27,176 nt of DNA, taken from assembly GCA_038235385.1 (NCBI GenBank), contig JBBSTY010000041.1, positions 1 through 27,176 on the forward strand. The letters run 5' to 3'. The stretch comes from JBBSTY01 sp038235385 (GTDB taxonomy: Bacteria > Actinomycetota > Acidimicrobiia > Acidimicrobiales > Acidimicrobilacustridaceae). Under the pieces are notes generated by a model that saw nothing but the letters and a program-made list of their open reading frames with translations, was not told where the DNA came from and ran no database searches. This document shows positions 22,569-27,176 of this stretch, piece after piece. A program made the position numbers and the translations under genes. Positions within the stretch are counted from its first letter, which is position 1, and each line of letters begins with the position of its first letter.

Positions 22569-22574
22569 AGTGTA
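22569..22574 (-). promoter_or_regulatory. Putative -10 box of the small membrane peptide
   Basis: TACACT on the minus strand, 7 nt before the ATG at 22561; the spacing is that of a leaderless transcript. Confidence 0.5.
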
Positions 22575-22680
22575 GGTCGCGATCTCGACGTGCCGCGCCG
22601 CAACGTTGCATCCCGCGCCGTACGGCGCCAGACCACTTCGCCGAGGCGATCGAACCGAGACCGTGCCCACGCCCGGAAAC

Positions 22681-22717
22681 GCATCGAGGCCCCGCACGGT
22701 GCGGGGCCTCGGGATGC
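22681..22717 (-). terminator. Strong terminator hairpin of the sigma factor gene
   Basis: CGAGGCCCCGCAC and GTGCGGGGCCTCG are perfectly complementary, and GCATC/GATGC extends the stem after a bulge. It lies 33 bp after the sigma stop. On the minus strand GTTTCC follows, a weak T-run, so it is a typical high-GC terminator. Confidence 0.75.
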
Positions 22718-22749
22718 ACGTTCGGTTGACGGCGCTGAAGCCGGATCGA

Positions 22750-23697
<948 letters not shown>

Positions 23698-23821
23698 GGT
23701 CAGCTGCGGTGGATCGCCACGGCGAGATCACGCCGTCTCGGTCGTGGCGGGGAAACGGGCTCGGGTGAGCCGCTTGCAGGGGGAATGTTCAGATCCGGCG
23801 ACACGACGGACGTATCCAGTC

Positions 23822-23827
23822 ACGATA
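23822..23827 (-). promoter_or_regulatory. Putative promoter of the sigma factor gene
   Basis: TATCGT (-10) with TTGGCC (23844-23849) 16 bp upstream as -35. An alternative pair is TTGACC with GATACG about 18 bp downstream. The leader would be about 120 nt. Confidence 0.5.
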
Positions 23828-23855
23828 CCGGCGAGGTCAAGAGGGCCAACCTTTC

Positions 23856-23868
23856 GCAAGAATCTTGC
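23856..23868. promoter_or_regulatory. Palindrome next to the sigma factor promoter
   Basis: GCAAGA-A-TCTTGC, a perfect 6-bp inverted repeat 6 bp upstream of the -35. It is AT-rich for this genome and well placed for an operator. Confidence 0.45.
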
Positions 23869-24088
23869 TGAGCGTGGGTTGTCCGATCCACACCGTCGCA
23901 TGCGGCGAGATCGCCCCACCCGGCCGGTCCTATCGGCATCGTCGCGCCGATCCGGAGGCTCCGGCACGAAAATCCTCACGAACGTGCCCCTTGTCTCTGC
24001 CACGTCGAACGACCACGGTGGGTGACCGACGAGGCGCCCGGCACCGTCGCGACGGCTCGGGCCCGGTTCGCCCGAGCGCCCACTGCAC

Positions 24089-24094
24089 TACGGT
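24089..24094 (+). promoter_or_regulatory. Putative -10 box, leaderless start of the ABM gene
   Basis: TACGGT followed after 6 nt by the GTG at 24101. TTCGCC lies 16 bp upstream as a weak -35. Confidence 0.45.
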
Positions 24095-24100
24095 GCGCGG

Positions 24101-24418
24101 GTGCCCGAGGACGACGTGGACCTCACCATCGTGACCCTGCGCTTCGACGCGGCCGACGCCGACCGCCTCGTCTCGGTGCTCGCTCGCTACGTCGTGATGA
24201 GCCGGGGTCAGCCCGGATGTCGAAACATCGATCTCACGGCCTCGGCCACCCGTCCCGGTCGGTTCCTCGTCATCGAGAAGTGGGCCTCACCAGCCGACCA
24301 GCAGCAGCACTTCGACTCCGACGCCATGGTCGAGATGGCGCGATCGTGCACCGGTCTGCTCACCTCGCCACCCGAGATCGACCTGTTCGAGGCCATCAGC
24401 GCCCACGATCTGCACTGA
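24101..24418 (+). CDS. ABM-domain protein (antibiotic biosynthesis monooxygenase fold)
   Basis: A 105-residue single-domain protein. Strand LTIVTLRF, helix with CRNIDL (the phase change between helix and strand), FLVIEKWASPADQQQHF and a final helix match the ABM/dimeric alpha-beta barrel fold. QPGCRNIDL and EKW.....HF are the recurring pieces. Members are oxidases, haem-degrading enzymes or proteins without activity, so the function cannot be given. No operon partner. Confidence 0.8.
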   Translation: MPEDDVDLTIVTLRFDAADADRLVSVLARYVVMSRGQPGCRNIDLTASATRPGRFLVIEKWASPADQQQHFDSDAMVEMARSCTGLLTSPPEIDLFEAISAHDLH

Positions 24419-24502
24419 ACCGCCCCGGACCCGGCGAGCGCCATCTGCGGACCCCGCCTGCGCACCACCGACGACGGCACCGACCGGGTCGGGCGCCCAC
24501 GG

Positions 24503-25063
24503 TCAGGGGGCGCTCACCGGAGCCCTCGCTGCATCGCTGATGCGCTCGATGTCGGCCCAGACCAACGGGTCCGACGGCGACCACAGTCGGTCGAACGCCG
24601 CATCTGCGGCATCGGTGAAGCCGTGGCGGTTGCGGAAGGCGTACAACCACCGTTGCCGTTGCGAGCGGTACCCGCCGGCGACGAGCCGGCCGGTGGCGTA
24701 GACGTCCCACGCCGTGGCCAGCGCGAGCGAGAGGTCTCCGGGATCCGGCACGGTCCCGAACTCGGGGTCGCGCTGGTCCCGTGCCCGGAACAGCAGCCGT
24801 CCGACGATGTCGGCCGTGCTGTCCTCGGAGAGCCGACGGGGACGCTTGGGATCCTCGAGGGCACCTCCTTCGATCTCGAGGACCAGCGGGTCCACCGACG
24901 CCACCACCGCCCGACCGAGCGGCACGCGCTCGTCGATGTCGACCCGGAGGTCGACATCGGCGGGCAACCCCACCACCGGGATCAGACGCTCGACCACCGC
25001 GACGATGGTGGGCGCGTCGAACTCGACCATCGTGAAGGTCTCGGGCGTGACGGTGACGGCCAC
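24503..25063 (-). CDS. Conserved-looking protein of unknown function, third gene of the ferritin-like operon
   Basis: 186 residues, soluble, no signal peptide. I recognise no family. The N-terminal half (PTIVAVVERLIPVVGLPADVDLRVDIDE) looks like a helix plus two strands and continues with an acidic surface; the second half is helical and Trp/Arg/Tyr-rich (RSQRQRWLYAFRNRHGF). The GTG at 25063 lies only 2 bp after the DUF455 stop, so it is coupled; an ATG at 25030 is an alternative. Its constant place in such operons elsewhere would suggest a role with the two ferritin-like proteins, but I cannot check this. Confidence 0.7.
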   Translation of the reverse strand: MAVTVTPETFTMVEFDAPTIVAVVERLIPVVGLPADVDLRVDIDERVPLGRAVVASVDPLVLEIEGGALEDPKRPRRLSEDSTADIVGRLLFRARDQRDPEFGTVPDPGDLSLALATAWDVYATGRLVAGGYRSQRQRWLYAFRNRHGFTDAADAAFDRLWSPSDPLVWADIERISDAARAPVSAP

Positions 25064-25065
25064 CG

Positions 25066-25917
25066 CTACCCCGCCGTCGTCAACGAGTCGGCTGCACCCT
25101 GCTTGAACGCGGCCAGATCCCGACGTGCCTCGGCCGAGAGGCCGGCGATCTCGTCGATCTCCTCGTCGGCGAACCCGGCCAGCTCGCGGAAGCGTCGAGC
25201 GAGGCGGATCGGACTGTCGTCCTCCTCGCCGCGGAAGCCGCCGAGGGAGAAGAGCTTGTCGACGATGCGCTGGAACTCGAGCGCGTTGGCCCGGCGTTCG
25301 GGATCGTCGGCGGTCATGCGCCGCAGCCAGTCCGAGCCCATCTTCACGTGGGTCACCTCGTCGGCGAGCATCCAGTCCTCACAGAACTCGAGCACGGGGT
25401 CACCGGCGACCGAACCGAACTCGCGCATGGTGTTGAAGACGTCGATGGCCAGGCCTTCGAGGGCTCGGTTCACTCCGGTGAGCCGCAGCACCGGGTCGGG
25501 GTTGCAGGCTGCCTCGTACAAGAACGTCGCTTCGGAGAACTCGCCGATCTCGGTGCCCATCCAGTCGCCGAGCTTCACCGAGATCTCGACGTGGCGGGTC
25601 TCGTCCCAACATTGGCGGGCCATGTCGAGCTTGAGCTCGAACGGTGCCTCGTCGCGTCCCGACCCGGTGTCGAAGTCCCAGCAGGTGCGGCCGGCGCCCT
25701 CGAGCGCCTGCACCTCACCCATGAAGATGCCGTGCATGAGGGCACGGGCGGCATCCGGGGCCTCCGGACGGTCCGGAGTGAGCTTCTGCGGGCCGCGACG
25801 GCCCGAACCCTCGGCACGGTTCTCGACCGACCGGGGATCGGCAGCGCCTTCGAAGATGCTGACGCGGACGAAGCGCTCGTCGCGGGCCAGTTCCTCGACG
25901 GGGAGCATCTTCTTCAT
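25066..25917 (-). CDS. DUF455 ferritin-like di-iron protein
   Basis: 283 residues of the DUF455 family, which has a MiaE/ferritin-like four-helix bundle. Probable metal ligands lie in each helix: Glu68/Glu73 (GEVQALEGAGR), Glu106 and His109 (WDETRHVEI), Glu154 (NRALEGLAIDVF) and Glu187 with His190 (ADEVTHVKMG). Two E-x-x-H motifs and two further glutamates are the classic carboxylate-bridged di-iron set, so an oxygen-activating or oxygenase role is likely; the substrate is unknown. A GGAGG site stands before the ATG, which overlaps the upstream gene by ATGA. Confidence 0.85.
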   Translation of the reverse strand: MKKMLPVEELARDERFVRVSIFEGAADPRSVENRAEGSGRRGPQKLTPDRPEAPDAARALMHGIFMGEVQALEGAGRTCWDFDTGSGRDEAPFELKLDMARQCWDETRHVEISVKLGDWMGTEIGEFSEATFLYEAACNPDPVLRLTGVNRALEGLAIDVFNTMREFGSVAGDPVLEFCEDWMLADEVTHVKMGSDWLRRMTADDPERRANALEFQRIVDKLFSLGGFRGEEDDSPIRLARRFRELAGFADEEIDEIAGLSAEARRDLAAFKQGAADSLTTAG

Positions 25918-26582
25918 GCTGGGACCTCCTGGCCCTCGGCTGATGTGGCGTACGCGTCACCGATCGAACCCGGTCCGGCGATGCCGCCGGCCGCGAGCAC
26001 GAGCGTCTCGAGGTGGGCCTGGTGCGCGGCGGCGCGCTGGACCTCATCGGGTGTGGTGATGAGCGACTGGATGAGCATCTCGCCGTCGCGCCAGTCGTCG
26101 AGCTCGTCCTGGAGGATGAAGTTCAACGAGCGGATGGTGGGCGCGTCGGTGATCGTGGACGTGTTGTTGCGGTGGTAGGTGTACGCCGCGATCTTGTGCG
26201 GGATGAGCACCCGGTACACCCCCACGAGCTTCTCGAGTGTCTGCTCGGGCGCCTCGGGTTCGGTGACCGCATCCATGAAGGCCACGATCTCGTCGTTGGC
26301 CGGCACGGTCAGACGATCAGGGTTCATCTCGCGCAGTTCCGGCAGCCGCTTGTGCCACAGCTCGGCGTGCCACGCGTGGTGGTAGCAGTGGGTGCCCAGG
26401 CGCATCTTGATGTCGAGCTCGGGCACGGTGGCCACCCAACCGCCGAGCGCCTCGAACAGCCGCATCTCGATCCACTTGTAGTTGCCGACCCGGCGCGCCG
26501 ACTCCTCCACGTCGAAGGCACCCGGCAGCTCTCGTCGATCCCACGGAGCGAACGCCGCGCGTGGCTTTGCTGGATCGGCCAT
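25914..26582 (-). CDS. Ferritin-like protein, partner of the DUF455 gene
   Basis: 222 residues. Helix 1 has YKWIEMRLFEALGGWV (Glu39, Glu44), helix 2 CYHHAWHAELWHKRL (His69, His72, Glu74), and later helices LIPHKIAAYTYHRNN and ILQDELDDWRDGEML (Glu160, Glu168). This suggests a helical bundle with a His-rich site, related to but distinct from DUF455; it may be a degenerate half of a di-iron pair. No known family is assigned with certainty. The ATG at 26582 has AGGGGG upstream and is preferred to a GTG 21 codons earlier. Confidence 0.7.
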   Translation of the reverse strand: MADPAKPRAAFAPWDRRELPGAFDVEESARRVGNYKWIEMRLFEALGGWVATVPELDIKMRLGTHCYHHAWHAELWHKRLPELREMNPDRLTVPANDEIVAFMDAVTEPEAPEQTLEKLVGVYRVLIPHKIAAYTYHRNNTSTITDAPTIRSLNFILQDELDDWRDGEMLIQSLITTPDEVQRAAAHQAHLETLVLAAGGIAGPGSIGDAYATSAEGQEVPA

Positions 26583-26657
26583 GGATCCCCCTGACATCTC
26601 GAAGCCGACGGCCGCGAGCCTCACGACCCGATCCCGGGTCCGCACAGCCGAGCGACC

Positions 26658-26679
26658 GCGCTGAGGGTGACCTCAGCGC
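26658..26679 (-). promoter_or_regulatory. Hairpin at the transcription start of the ferritin-like operon
   Basis: GCGCTGAGG-GTGA-CCTCAGCGC, perfect 9-bp arms. Given the TAGGGT box at 26684-26689, the first transcribed base would fall at this hairpin, so it is either an operator over +1 or a stabilising 5' hairpin of the mRNA. Confidence 0.45.
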
Positions 26680-26683
26680 CACC

Positions 26684-26689
26684 ACCCTA
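26684..26689 (-). promoter_or_regulatory. Putative -10 box of the ferritin-like operon
   Basis: TAGGGT on the minus strand, with no good -35. The leader of about 95 nt ends with a strong AGGGGG site. Confidence 0.35.
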
Positions 26690-26702
26690 CCGGCCGATTC
26701 CG

Positions 26703-26770
26703 ACCCGATCCCGAAATTGCGGCGGTGGTCCTCACCAGGGTGTTCCAGCGCCGCAATTTCGGGATGGGGT
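26703..26770. repeat. Long inverted repeat in the divergent promoter region
   Basis: ATCCCGAAATTGCGGCG (26708-26724) is perfectly repeated in reverse at 26749-26765; flanking ACCC/GGGT pairs extend the arms to 22 bp with one mismatch. The loop is 24 bp. It is between two outward promoters, so it is not a terminator; a shared operator or a REP-like element is possible. Confidence 0.6.
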
Positions 26771-26792
26771 GCTCAACGTTGACGGTGTTCAC

Positions 26793-26798
26793 TATCGT
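26793..26798 (+). promoter_or_regulatory. Putative -10 box, leaderless start of the last gene
   Basis: TATCGT followed after 6 nt by the GTG at 26805. A TCAACGTTGA palindrome lies upstream near 26772-26781. Confidence 0.45.
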
Positions 26799-26804
26799 GG
26801 CGCC

Positions 26805-27176
26805 GTGGGAGATCTCGGGGAACGCATGCGGACGCGGTCGACGGCTGTGGTGGCGGCGCTCGCGCTGATCGCCGTGCTGGGGGTGGTCGGCCCGAACTCG
26901 CCGCCCGCCAGCGCCGCCGGTGGAGGCACCGTCGACCTGACCGGCGCGGCTGCCGCGACGTTCACGGTCACGCCCGGGGTCGAGCAGCTCACCGTCACCG
27001 GCGCGCCGCCGCGAGGTCCGCTCACCCTCGTCGAGGCCGCCACGCTCGAACGGATCGTCACGCTGTACACCGACGACCTCGGCCAGCTCGTCGTCCAGTA
27101 CGTGCCCGACGACTTCCTGGTGCACGACCCGCAGACCCAGGGGGTGCTCCCGACGGTGAAGGGCAGCACGGTGACC
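26805..27176 (+). CDS. Secreted protein, 3' end outside the window
   Basis: 124 codons visible. MGDLGERMRTRSTAVVAALALIAVLGVV is a signal peptide (a second in-frame ATG at 26826 is possible), cleaved near PPASAA. What follows (FTVTPGVEQLTVTGAPPRGPLTLVEAA, with LYTDDLGQLVVQYVPDDFLVHDP) looks like a beta-sandwich, as seen at the N-terminus of some exported hydrolases of the CocE/NonD type in related bacteria; that link is a guess. The catalytic part, if any, lies beyond the window. The leaderless GTG fits the TATCGT box. Confidence 0.65.
   Translation, partial: MGDLGERMRTRSTAVVAALALIAVLGVVGPNSPPASAAGGGTVDLTGAAAATFTVTPGVEQLTVTGAPPRGPLTLVEAATLERIVTLYTDDLGQLVVQYVPDDFLVHDPQTQGVLPTVKGSTVT

Larger units (their letters stand above)
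23698..24100. other. 403-bp divergent promoter region, no gene
   Basis: No credible gene. It contains the sigma factor promoter and a palindrome (23822-23868), and the leaderless promoter of the ABM gene at its right end. The remaining 200 bp show no clear element. Confidence 0.6.

Noticed and set aside
22649..22656. GGTTCGAT on the minus strand, like a tRNA T-loop
   Set aside because: Flanking bases do not form the T-arm, and no anticodon or acceptor stem is present.
26703..26770. Inverted repeat as an insertion-sequence end
   Set aside because: No transposase or target duplication is visible, and the arms face each other over only 24 bp.

Overview
The window is about 70% GC and densely packed. 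It comes from an actinobacterium: it holds a bldG/anti-sigma pair, a DUF1998 helicase, a DUF4244-type tad cluster with an Ssd/CpaE-like ATPase and an adjacent HAD-IB phosphatase, in the order known from Streptomyces and (in part) Mycobacterium. It also has an Rpf-type lytic enzyme and many start codons placed 5-8 nt after a TANNNT -10 box (leaderless genes). A deep-branching class such as Acidimicrobiia is my best guess, but this is inference.

Layout. 1-2.7 kb: 3' part of a SurE-type nucleotidase, then a large membrane protein of GT-C type and a DUF3817 membrane protein on the minus strand. 2.75-4.0 kb: a two-gene encapsulin operon (encapsulated ferritin cargo, then the shell). 4.0-6.4 kb, minus strand: an alpha-L-fucosidase coupled to a secreted serine hydrolase. 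6.5-9.2 kb: GluQRS and a coiled-coil M23 peptidase. 9.3-11.7 kb, minus strand: an HTH regulator with an Asp-rich repeat tail, a ribbon-helix-helix protein and a beta-class DNA methyltransferase with an unassigned C-terminal domain. 11.9-12.7 kb: an Rpf-like muralytic enzyme. 12.8-22.2 kb: the conserved actinobacterial block of anti-sigma factor, BldG-like STAS protein, MrfA/YprA-type helicase, TadE, DUF4244 pilin, TadC, TadB, CpaF, Ssd/CpaE and HAD phosphatase. 22.5-23.7 kb: a 24-residue leaderless membrane peptide and a primary-like sigma-70 factor. 24.1-24.4 kb: an ABM-domain protein. 24.5-26.6 kb, minus strand: a coupled operon of two ferritin-like (one DUF455) proteins and an unknown protein. 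26.8 kb to the end: the start of a secreted protein.

How genes fit together. Two separate iron/di-iron modules are present: the encapsulin ferritin nanocompartment and the DUF455 operon. Cell-envelope functions dominate the rest (M23 peptidase, Rpf, tad pilus-like machinery, GT-C protein, secreted hydrolase). The two cell-wall hydrolases share a 17-bp upstream box (14/17 identical), which suggests a common regulator. The least understood loci are the HTH/RHH/methyltransferase cluster, the DUF455 operon with its palindromic divergent promoter region, and the structured leader of the tad operon. I saw no tRNA, rRNA, IS element or CRISPR array.
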